A DNA stretch of 64,000 bases from UBA2387 sp019454665 (GTDB lineage: Bacteria; Armatimonadota; Fimbriimonadia; Fimbriimonadales; Fimbriimonadaceae): positions 91,972 through 155,971 of the forward strand of contig BTVX01000005.1 of assembly GCA_045862995.1 (NCBI GenBank), in the 5' to 3' direction. The position numbers and the translations under genes were made by a program. Shown piece by piece: positions 1 through 7,195 of the stretch. The notes under the pieces were generated by a model, which did not search any database, was not told the DNA's origin, and saw nothing but the letters and a program-made list of their open reading frames with translations. Each line of letters starts with the position of its first letter. The stretch's first letter is position 1.

Positions 1-611
1 GCGGGAGCGACCTCCAATTCGATGTCCCGCTGCATCAGCGAGTACTTCGACTGCTCCGAGACCAAGCCCAGCATGCCGCGCGCTGCGGCCTTCTCGTTGG
101 CCTGAGCGATGTTCCACGCGGCGAAGTTGGAGCTGCCGAAGTAGAGGACCTTTCCTTGCTGGCGCAACACGCTGAACGCCTCCCACACTTCCTCCCACGG
201 AACCTCGCGGTAGATGTGGTGCATCTGGTACAGATCAATGTAGTCGGTCTGGAGCCGTTGGAGCGATGCGTCGCACGCGCGGCGGATGTGGAGCGCCGAG
301 ATGTTGCGCGTGTTCGGCCAGTTCTCGAGCGGGCCGGCCCCCATCGGGTTGTAGAGCTTGGTGGCCAAAACCACTCGTTCTCGGCGCAAGCCGCCCTGCG
401 CGAACCACTCTCCGATGATCTTCTCGGTGATGCCTTCGCCGAGCTTCCACCCGTACACGTCGGCCGTGTCGAAGAAGTTGATGCCCAGTTCCAAGGCCCG
501 GTCCATGATCGCGAACGAGTCCTCTTTGGACGCGTCCCAACCGAAGTTCATCGTGCCAAGGCAAAGGCGGCTGACAACCAGACCGGAACGACCGAGATGG
601 GTGGTTTCCAT
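1..611 (-). CDS. Aldo/keto reductase, C-terminus cut by window edge
   Basis: Reading leftward from an ATG at 611, the frame stays open to base 1, giving the first 203 residues of an aldo/keto reductase that reduces carbonyls with NADPH. The start reads METTHLGRSGLVVSRLCLG, the usual N-terminus of the potassium-channel-beta-like branch. The active-site strand FFDTADVYG (Asp, Tyr), the catalytic Lys in VLATKLYNP and the His in DLYQMHHIY follow in the expected order. The last visible residues reach the SEQSKYSLMQRDIE region, so roughly the last third lies outside the window. The substrate cannot be told. No clear ribosome binding site is visible. The downstream neighbour is unseen. Confidence 0.93.
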   Translation of the reverse strand, partial: METTHLGRSGLVVSRLCLGTMNFGWDASKEDSFAIMDRALELGINFFDTADVYGWKLGEGITEKIIGEWFAQGGLRRERVVLATKLYNPMGAGPLENWPNTRNISALHIRRACDASLQRLQTDYIDLYQMHHIYREVPWEEVWEAFSVLRQQGKVLYFGSSNFAAWNIAQANEKAAARGMLGLVSEQSKYSLMQRDIELEVAP

Positions 612-648
612 GCCCCGTTTCTACCCGACCCGCCAGGGCCCCGTTGGG

Positions 649-1068
649 TCAGGAGGGATGGCTCTCGGAAGGACCCGCGACCACGACCACGGGTAGCCGC
701 TCCTCGCCGATCTTGGCGTCGTTGTAGATCAGGTCGAGCCGGTAGATGCCTTGCCGCTCGATGCGCAAACCCGGGATCGGGAACGGAAACTGCACACGCG
801 AGAATCCGTGGTGCGTGCTGTGCGGCACCTGCCCCTGAGCGTTGATGCGAAACAGCTCTCGACCGTCCTCGTCCATCAGCAGGCACAAAAGGTCCATCTT
901 CCGGCCGGCCTCGCTCGGGTCGAACTCCATCTCGACGCACAAAAAGAACGGCGGGTGGTCAATCGGCACCTGATTGATCCGGATGTCGTCGAACAAGCCC
1001 ACCAACGTGCGACGACCATTCATGAGCTGGCAGGTGTATTCGCAGAACTTGCAGTACAACACTCGCAT
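649..1068 (-). CDS. DUF6941-like small conserved protein
   Basis: A 139-residue soluble protein with no signal peptide. The N-terminus MRVLYCKFCEYTC followed by GRRTLVGLFDDIRI and a later segment IPGLRIERQGIYRLDLIYND resembles the DUF6941 family, small beta-rich proteins of unknown role. Family assignment is from pattern memory and is moderate. An ATG 42 bases further upstream (1110) is in frame. I prefer 1068 because a TACAAT box lies at 1085-1080, 11 nt before it, and the upstream ATG would precede that box. The gene is divergent from the SARP/AAA regulator at 1144, so the two share a 75-bp control region. Confidence 0.75.
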   Translation of the reverse strand: MRVLYCKFCEYTCQLMNGRRTLVGLFDDIRINQVPIDHPPFFLCVEMEFDPSEAGRKMDLLCLLMDEDGRELFRINAQGQVPHSTHHGFSRVQFPFPIPGLRIERQGIYRLDLIYNDAKIGEERLPVVVVAGPSESHPS

Positions 1069-1143
1069 GGACTGCGTGCATTGTAGTCGTTCCCAACCCA
1101 CCGGCGGCATCGCTCATGGGACCCGCCATGCTAGACTGGGGTT
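1069..1143. promoter_or_regulatory. Divergent promoter region with two start-proximal -10 boxes
   Basis: On the minus strand TACAAT (1085-1080) lies 11 nt before the ATG at 1068. On the plus strand TAGACT (1132-1137) lies 6 nt before the GTG at 1144. Neither gene has a Shine-Dalgarno. The plus transcript would begin at or within a base or two of the GTG, i.e. leaderless. No convincing -35 was found. Confidence 0.55.
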
Positions 1144-2952
1144 GTGGGTCGCCAGCGCCCCACGGGACCTTACGGTGGAGTTCGAGCCATAACGACCCGA
1201 GAGTTGCAAGATCGCCTGACGATCACGTTGTTTGGCGGGTTGCTTGTCCGCCGTGGGGACGACTCCCCGAAATTCCGCTCCCGATCGGTCGAGAGGATGT
1301 TGTCGCGCTTGGCGCTTCGCCTCGGACGAAAGGTCCCCAAAAGCGAACTCGCCGATCTGCTTTGGCCCGACAGCGACGGCGATCGGCAAGCCCAGAACCT
1401 CCGGCGCGCGATCTCCGACCTGCGTCAGGCGCTCGACCCCAGCATGCCGGACGCCTGGCTGCAAAGCGACCCCGCCCATCTTTGGCTGTCGGAAGACCGG
1501 GTGGACCTCGACATTGCCCGGTTCCGACAGCTCGTCGCCTCGCGCCTCGACGATGTGGACGCCGAGTCCGCCCTCGAAGAAGCGATCACCCTCTATGTCG
1601 GACCCCTCCTCGCCGACGACGACGACCCCTCGCTCGGCGTTCACCGCCTCGAACTCGAGGAGTTGTTCGCCCAAGCCGTGGACCGTCTGATCTCCCGCCT
1701 GCTCAGCAGCGAACGGCACGACGAAGCCCTGCGCCTCGGGCGACACGCCGTCACCGTGGCCCCCTTGCGCGAAGACGTCCACGTCGCCCTCATTCGCGCC
1801 TACGCGTCGGCGGGCCTCCACGCGGAAGCCATCCGGCAATACGAGGAGTTGGAGACTCTGCTGGACGAGCACTTTGGGGAAGCGCCATCCCAGCGCAGCC
1901 TGGACGCCCTGGGCCAAAAACGACCCAAGACCGCGCTCAGCCCCCACGCCGCGGCACCGATGCTCCCGACGCCGCTAGGCTCAGGTTTCTACGTGGAACG
2001 CGAAAGCGATCGGCTCATGCGTCATGCGCTGGCCGCGGGCGAAAGCACGATCCTCATCCATGGTCCCCGGCAGGTGGGCAAGACATCCCTCCTGGCAAGT
2101 GCCCTCAACCAGGCCCGCAGCGCCGAAACAAGGGCCGTGGTCACCGACTTTCAGGTCCTGAGCAAATCCCAGCTCGTCGGCGCAGAGGTCTTCTCCAAAT
2201 GCCTTGCTGCGGGATTCGCCCTGCAACTCGGCCTCCACTTCGATCCCGACGCCGCTTGGAACCCCTGGCTCGGACCCAATTCGAATCTGGATCTGGCGGT
2301 GGCCCATCTGCTTTCGCAGACCGAAGGGAAGGTGGTATGGGCCATGGACGAAGCGGACCGCCTGTTCGGGACCGACTTCGCCGACGACTTCTACGGCCTG
2401 GTGCGCAGTTGGCACAATCGGCGAGCGCTCGAGCCCGATGGACCGTTTGCGCGGCTGGCCCTCGTCATCGCTTATTCGATCGAAGCCCACCTTTTCATTC
2501 AGGACATCCACCAATCCCCGTTCAACGTGGGCTTGCGGATCCCGATCAAGGACTTCGGGTTGGCCGAGACCGCCGAACTGGCCTCGCGGTATGCGATCAA
2601 CCTGAACCCCGACGGCCTGTGCAGAGTCCACGAGTTGACCGGTGGACAGCCGTTCCTCTCGCGCCGCGCTCTGGAATGTCTCGCCGAAGGGTCGTACTCG
2701 TTGGAGTCGCTTTCCCAAACAGCTGCCGACGAGGATGGCCCCTTTGGGGACCATCTGCGACGGCTCGGACACCTGATCGAACAGGACGAGGCCAACTGCG
2801 GGCAAGTCCTCGAGTTCCTTCGAGGAAAACCAATGCAAAACCGCAAGGCGCTCGTCAGGCTCATCGCGGCCGGCGTACTGTGCCGCCATGCCGAGGGAAT
2901 CCGGTTCAGGGTGCCCTTGTACCGCGAGTACCTCCTTCGGCTGCTCGCCTAG
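1144..2952 (+). CDS. SARP/BTAD-type transcriptional regulator fused to AAA-like ATPase
   Basis: A 602-residue cytoplasmic protein. Residues about 20-105 form an OmpR-like winged-helix region (LTITLFGGLLVRRG; KVPKSELADLLWPD; QNLRRAISDLRQAL). About 110-255 is the helical bacterial transcriptional activation domain, with TPR-like LISRLLSSERHDEALRLGR and VALIRAYASAGLHAEAIRQ. From about 280 there is an AAA-like ATPase with Walker A GPRQVGKT (307-314), Walker B VVWAMDEAD, and the FNVGL and GGQPFLSRR segments typical of AAA-like proteins linked to WD40 proteins. It therefore looks like an ATP-controlled DNA-binding regulator. The GTG start is set by TAGACT 6 nt upstream. It converges on the AAA/WD40 gene, 7 bp away, whose ATPase is related. 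Targets are unknown. Confidence 0.85.
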   Translation: MGRQRPTGPYGGVRAITTRELQDRLTITLFGGLLVRRGDDSPKFRSRSVERMLSRLALRLGRKVPKSELADLLWPDSDGDRQAQNLRRAISDLRQALDPSMPDAWLQSDPAHLWLSEDRVDLDIARFRQLVASRLDDVDAESALEEAITLYVGPLLADDDDPSLGVHRLELEELFAQAVDRLISRLLSSERHDEALRLGRHAVTVAPLREDVHVALIRAYASAGLHAEAIRQYEELETLLDEHFGEAPSQRSLDALGQKRPKTALSPHAAAPMLPTPLGSGFYVERESDRLMRHALAAGESTILIHGPRQVGKTSLLASALNQARSAETRAVVTDFQVLSKSQLVGAEVFSKCLAAGFALQLGLHFDPDAAWNPWLGPNSNLDLAVAHLLSQTEGKVVWAMDEADRLFGTDFADDFYGLVRSWHNRRALEPDGPFARLALVIAYSIEAHLFIQDIHQSPFNVGLRIPIKDFGLAETAELASRYAINLNPDGLCRVHELTGGQPFLSRRALECLAEGSYSLESLSQTAADEDGPFGDHLRRLGHLIEQDEANCGQVLEFLRGKPMQNRKALVRLIAAGVLCRHAEGIRFRVPLYREYLLRLLA

Positions 2953-2959
2953 GAGCGGG

Positions 2960-5900
2960 TCACGTGCGCCAGAAACGCACCGAGCCATCGCCCGACACGC
3001 TGACCAACGTGGATTCGTCGGGTGCGAACTCGGCGTCGAACACGTGCCCCTCGTGGCCGCCGAGCCGTAGAAGCATCCTTCCCCGCTCGATCTCGAAAAC
3101 ACGCACGTCGCCATCGGCGCAACTCGTCGCAATGCGGCTCCCATCGGCGGACCAACGCGCGGTGGGCACCCAGTTGGGGTGGCTGAGGATCGCCTTGACC
3201 TCGCCGGTCTCCACCGTCCAGATGCGAGCCGTACCGTCGTACGAGGTCGTCGCCAAAAGCTTCGAGTCCGGCGAGAACTCGGCAAACCACGTTCGGGACG
3301 CGTGGCCGTCGAGCAGGCGAACCCGAAGATCCGCCAAGGCGACCAAAAGGGTGGTTCCGCGAGAATTGCCCACGGCCATCCATCGCCCGTCCGCCGAGAA
3401 CGCACCCGACCGTACGTGCGTCGAGGGGACCGAGTGGTTCCAAACCTCCTTGAGTGTGCCGCCGTCGAGCAGACGCGCACTGCCGCTCAGGTCGCCCACG
3501 AGAATCCAACGCCCATCGGCCGATCCCGCAAGGACCATCGGGGTGGTGAATCGAAGGATCGAAGTCGTCCGAAGGGGACGGCCATCGAGGTCCAGCACCG
3601 ACAACGAAGACCCCGCGATCGAAACCAACTCGGAAGAGCCAAGCGCGGCCACCAGCCGGACGCCCGCCGGTCCGGCAACGTTCGAGACGGTCTGCCCGTT
3701 CTTCGGGTCCACCAGCACCAAGCCCCCATCGGCCTTGACGAACGCGACTCGACCTCCATCTCGGGTGAACGCGATATGGCTTGGTTGCACTTTGGGACCA
3801 AGGCGCAAGCGCGTCACCACCGAGCCCGTCGGCACATCGAGCAGGGCCCCGGTTCCGTCTCTCGACCACGTGGCTAGCCGCTGCCCATTGGGCGACATCC
3901 GCGCCAGCGAGATGGAATCCGCGTGAGCGGGTACCACGTCGCGGCGACCCGCCCGTTTGAACTTCAGAGCACAGACGGAGCCTCTCAGCCCGTCCACGAT
4001 CACGCCACGCTCGTCTTCGTCCAACGAGAACCGCATGATGGGCTCCAGGGCCCCGGTGAGCACGTCGAGCAACTTCCCCGTCGCCGCCTCCCAGAGCCGT
4101 ACCGTTCCATCGAGGCTGGCGGTCGCAAAGCGGGTCCCATCCTTCAACCACAGGGGACCTTGCACCAGGCCCTCGTGCTCGATGCTGGCCAGCGTCGTGT
4201 GAGAAGTCAAGTCGAAAACGCGCAGGCGCTCGTTGACGCTTTGAACCAACAGCCTCTCGTCGTGGCTGAACGAGCCGCCCAATCCAGGAAGCCAACGCCG
4301 GTGGTCCCGGTCGTAGGTCGCGAGCTCCTCAGTCACGCTGAGGCCTCCGACCACGATATAGCGGCTCAAGGGGGAGAGGTTCACGGAGAAGACCGGAACC
4401 GGTGTGGCCACGATCTCCGACGCTCCAGTGGCCAAGTCCTTGACTTCGATCGAGCGCGAGTTGATCACGCCCGACGCCAGGGTGCGGCCGTCCAGGGACA
4501 GCGCGACGGACCGGTCGTCGGGTTGGTCGAGAACGACTTTCACCTGATCCAGGCGCCTCTCGAGCGGGCCACGACCCCGAGACTGCAGCAGCCAGAAGCC
4601 GGCCGAGCTGATGCGCCGGATGTCGCCCCTGAGCCGCCCGATCGTCACCCCGTCGCGACGAACCTCCTCGCCGACACACTCGATGAGCGCTCCGCCCTCC
4701 TTCCATGTGCCGCGGACCGTCGCTTCCGTGTCTTGCGAAGCGGGTGTCCTAATCACCTCGGCGCCTTGGAGCAGCCGATGCAGATAGCGCCACTCCCATC
4801 CTCGCTCGGGGTACTCCTTGACCGATTCGATCGCTTCCCTGGCACGAAGGACCGAACCCGACCCCACATACTCGGACGCCAACATCATCGCCGATTCGTA
4901 GTTCGCGCGTTCCAGATCGGCGTTCAGCGCTCTAGCGACCAACAGCGCTTGATCGCGCTGCTGGGTCAACCCGACCAGGTAGGCCGTAGCGGACGAAAGG
5001 ACGACGATGATGCCCAACGAGATCGAACCGAGCTTGAGCGACGCACGCCGGGCCGCCTCCTTCTGGCGTCTCGCTTCCGACCCGGGCAAGTTCGCCTCGA
5101 TCCAGCGTCTATCGAGCAGGCGGGCGTACAGCCGATTCCGCAACACAAGGCGACCTTTCACCTCGTTCGCCACGCCCGAAAGCACCAGAATCGAGGCGAG
5201 CAACGCATCGTGCTGGCGCACCTCCGTTGGCCCGCGTTGGAGCAAACGCAACAAGTCCAACACCCGGCTACGCGCCTCTTCGTCCGGCACGTCGGGCAAC
5301 GAAGCCGAAAGCAACCTGCGTTCGACGTCGGCGAGGTTGGGTTCGGTCTGGCGCGCGTCGTCCGTCAACAAGAGGCGCTCGATCAGCCCGTGAACGTCGT
5401 GCGCCGTCTTGACATCGGGCGACTCGGCGACCCACGAACCAACGAGCTGGGTCAGATACGGATGACCCGACACCCAGTGAAAGATGGCGTCCTGGAGCGC
5501 CGCGCCGTTGCGACCGTGAGTCGAGAGACCAGCCTCGTAGGCCTTGAGTTCGTCGCGAGAGAAGTCGGCCAAGCGTAACGACCGGCCGACGTTGAACGGC
5601 GTCAAGTCCTCGTTCCGAATGAGCTGGCTCGGCGCAGCGACACCCGCCAGACAAAACGTCAACCGCCTGAACCGGTCGTCGCTGGAGCGGCGGTTGTAGC
5701 ACTCCCGGATGCCAGCGAAGAACTCGTCCACATCGAACGCCAAGGACTGGACGAAGTCAATCTCGTCAACAAACACGACGACTGGCCCGGTCACGCGCTC
5801 AAGCACCACGTTCTCCAGCGCATCGAACCAGCGAGCCATCGGCCCCAACGCGGAGAACTGCGACCAGTGCGCAAACAACTCCGCGGTCAGGCCGAGTTCT

Positions 5901-6178
5901 TGGCCCAGCGCATGGAGCAACCCCGCGTACCATTGCTCGGGCGTTAGGTTCGATCCGATGCGCTGCAAATCCACGCGGGCCGTCCGCACACCGTCGGCCT
6001 TCAGGGTCTCGGATGCCCTCGCGATGAGCGACGACTTCCCCTTCTGCCGCGCATCCAGGACGAACACGTACTCGCCATCGGCGAGCGCGGCGACCATGTC
6101 GCGATCGGCTTGCCGGTTGACGTAGCTCGGTGTGCCGGGGGGAAGCGTGCCGCCCGGTCGGAAGAACCTATCGGTCAT
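2960..6178 (-). CDS. AAA-like ATPase with transmembrane helix and WD40 propeller
   Basis: A 1072-residue protein. Residues about 15-340 are an AAA-like ATPase: Walker A is the variant ARQKGKSS (43-50, Ala replacing the first Gly), Walker B is VVVFVDEIDF, and LTPFNVGRS and GHPYLTQLVG follow. A basic stretch leads to one hydrophobic helix near 385-405 (SISLGIIVVLSSATAYLVG). After a short coiled segment, the remaining 600 residues are WD40-type repeats (RFATASLDGTVRLWEA, LLATTSYDGTARIWTV, TLVSVSGDGSVRFWR), enough for one or two propellers. This layout is known from multicellular and signalling-rich bacteria; function is not established. Earlier in-frame ATGs at 6190 and 6187 overlap the TATGAT box at 6191-6186, so MTDRFF at 6178, 7 nt after the box, is the likely start. 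Confidence 0.85.
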   Translation of the reverse strand: MTDRFFRPGGTLPPGTPSYVNRQADRDMVAALADGEYVFVLDARQKGKSSLIARASETLKADGVRTARVDLQRIGSNLTPEQWYAGLLHALGQELGLTAELFAHWSQFSALGPMARWFDALENVVLERVTGPVVVFVDEIDFVQSLAFDVDEFFAGIRECYNRRSSDDRFRRLTFCLAGVAAPSQLIRNEDLTPFNVGRSLRLADFSRDELKAYEAGLSTHGRNGAALQDAIFHWVSGHPYLTQLVGSWVAESPDVKTAHDVHGLIERLLLTDDARQTEPNLADVERRLLSASLPDVPDEEARSRVLDLLRLLQRGPTEVRQHDALLASILVLSGVANEVKGRLVLRNRLYARLLDRRWIEANLPGSEARRQKEAARRASLKLGSISLGIIVVLSSATAYLVGLTQQRDQALLVARALNADLERANYESAMMLASEYVGSGSVLRAREAIESVKEYPERGWEWRYLHRLLQGAEVIRTPASQDTEATVRGTWKEGGALIECVGEEVRRDGVTIGRLRGDIRRISSAGFWLLQSRGRGPLERRLDQVKVVLDQPDDRSVALSLDGRTLASGVINSRSIEVKDLATGASEIVATPVPVFSVNLSPLSRYIVVGGLSVTEELATYDRDHRRWLPGLGGSFSHDERLLVQSVNERLRVFDLTSHTTLASIEHEGLVQGPLWLKDGTRFATASLDGTVRLWEAATGKLLDVLTGALEPIMRFSLDEDERGVIVDGLRGSVCALKFKRAGRRDVVPAHADSISLARMSPNGQRLATWSRDGTGALLDVPTGSVVTRLRLGPKVQPSHIAFTRDGGRVAFVKADGGLVLVDPKNGQTVSNVAGPAGVRLVAALGSSELVSIAGSSLSVLDLDGRPLRTTSILRFTTPMVLAGSADGRWILVGDLSGSARLLDGGTLKEVWNHSVPSTHVRSGAFSADGRWMAVGNSRGTTLLVALADLRVRLLDGHASRTWFAEFSPDSKLLATTSYDGTARIWTVETGEVKAILSHPNWVPTARWSADGSRIATSCADGDVRVFEIERGRMLLRLGGHEGHVFDAEFAPDESTLVSVSGDGSVRFWRT

Positions 6179-6185
6179 CTGAATC

Positions 6186-6191
6186 ATCATA
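6186..6191 (-). promoter_or_regulatory. -10 box TATGAT, leaderless start of AAA/WD40 gene
   Basis: TATGAT on the minus strand, then 7 nt, then the ATG at 6178. No Shine-Dalgarno is present. The box itself contains the ATG that would otherwise be taken as start. The rest of 6192-6330 holds nothing recognisable. Confidence 0.55.
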
Positions 6192-6330
6192 TCCCCCGCA
6201 CGGTGACGGAAACGTGAAGGGATTTCCGCTCAAACGCGACACTTCGTCACACTTGGGTCACACCTCGGATGCGGCATACAACATCAGGGCGAACCTGCGG
6301 CCGCAACCGATGCCAAGGCATGCGCCAAGT

Positions 6331-7140
6331 TCAAGCATCCCTAACCCTCCGGCCCCATGCTTGGAAGATCGTCGGCCCGCACATCAGCGTCGTGGAGTCA
6401 TCGGCGATGGACCGAAGCCGTTCGAGAAGTTGCCCGAGTTCGTCCTCGGTCGTCAGTCCGTCCTCGACGATCGCGTGGGAGATGGCCTCGACGGTCGCCA
6501 CGATCAGATGCTTGACGCCGCCCTTCACGGCCACCGGCTGCCATGCGCTGACCCCGACCTCCGAGAGGCCGGCAGCAACCAAGAGTTCGGGGAGTTCGGG
6601 CCCCAGCCAAGCGTTGCCGCCGCGTTTGGCCACGACCCGTTCGTACCAACCGACCGTGGTGTCGAGTTCGGCTGAATGTGGATGGCTCCGATGGCCCCGA
6701 AAGTCAATGTCTTCCAGAACCAGAACTCCACCCGGCGAGAGCCAGCCCTTCGCCCGCCTCAAGAGCTCCCTTCGAGACGGCAAGTGCGACAGGAGAAACC
6801 GGGCGTAAATCAGGTCGAACGGTTCGCTTGGCGACCATGCGTTGACATCGGCGGTTTCGTAAGCCACGTTCATCAGGCTCAGGGCGTGCGCTTCGGCTGA
6901 TGCCATCGCGACTTTCTCGGCATCCAGCTCCACTCCGAGAACGCTTCCGCTGACTCCAACGCGGAAAGCCATCGTTGTCGCCACGTCGCCACCCCCCGAA
7001 CCCAGGTCAAGGCAACGCATCCCCGGCATGCAGAAGCGGTCGAGGAGCGGGTCCGTCCCTCCACGCATCACGTCGGCAAGGAGACGCAGCCGGTTGCGCC
7101 CGACCTCGCCGCCGCGAATGGAGTACGGATTCTGAGCCAT
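6331..7140 (-). CDS. Class I SAM-dependent methyltransferase
   Basis: A 269-residue soluble protein with a Rossmann-type SAM domain. Motif I is MRCLDLGSGGGDVA, the acidic residue binding the SAM ribose is in SVLGVELDAEKV, and the post-II region is FDLIYARFLLSHLPSR followed by LSPGGVLVLEDIDF. The layout matches the UbiE/Methyltransf_25-like group that acts on small molecules; the substrate cannot be inferred. The C-terminal 90 residues carry helices that probably cover the substrate. The minus-strand sequence before the ATG has CACAAT (7151-7146) 5 nt upstream, a weak -10 placed as in the other leaderless genes here. It is divergent from the mannosidase. Confidence 0.88.
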   Translation of the reverse strand: MAQNPYSIRGGEVGRNRLRLLADVMRGGTDPLLDRFCMPGMRCLDLGSGGGDVATTMAFRVGVSGSVLGVELDAEKVAMASAEAHALSLMNVAYETADVNAWSPSEPFDLIYARFLLSHLPSRRELLRRAKGWLSPGGVLVLEDIDFRGHRSHPHSAELDTTVGWYERVVAKRGGNAWLGPELPELLVAAGLSEVGVSAWQPVAVKGGVKHLIVATVEAISHAIVEDGLTTEDELGQLLERLRSIADDSTTLMCGPTIFQAWGRRVRDA

Positions 7141-7184
7141 GGCGCATTGTGCCCTCTCGGGTTGGCAGGGGACCGAGCGGGCGG

Positions 7185-7190
7185 TATCCT
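7185..7190 (+). promoter_or_regulatory. -10 box TATCCT, leaderless GTG start of the mannosidase
   Basis: TATCCT, then 5 nt, then GTG at 7196. No Shine-Dalgarno. The divergent methyltransferase has its own box at 7151-7146 on the other strand. Confidence 0.5.
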
Positions 7191-7195
7191 AGGTC

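Noticed and set aside
1114..5578. Long open frames opposite or out of phase with the SARP and WD40 genes
   Set aside because: Arg/Pro/Ser-rich translations without domain signatures; they are GC-driven shadows of real genes.
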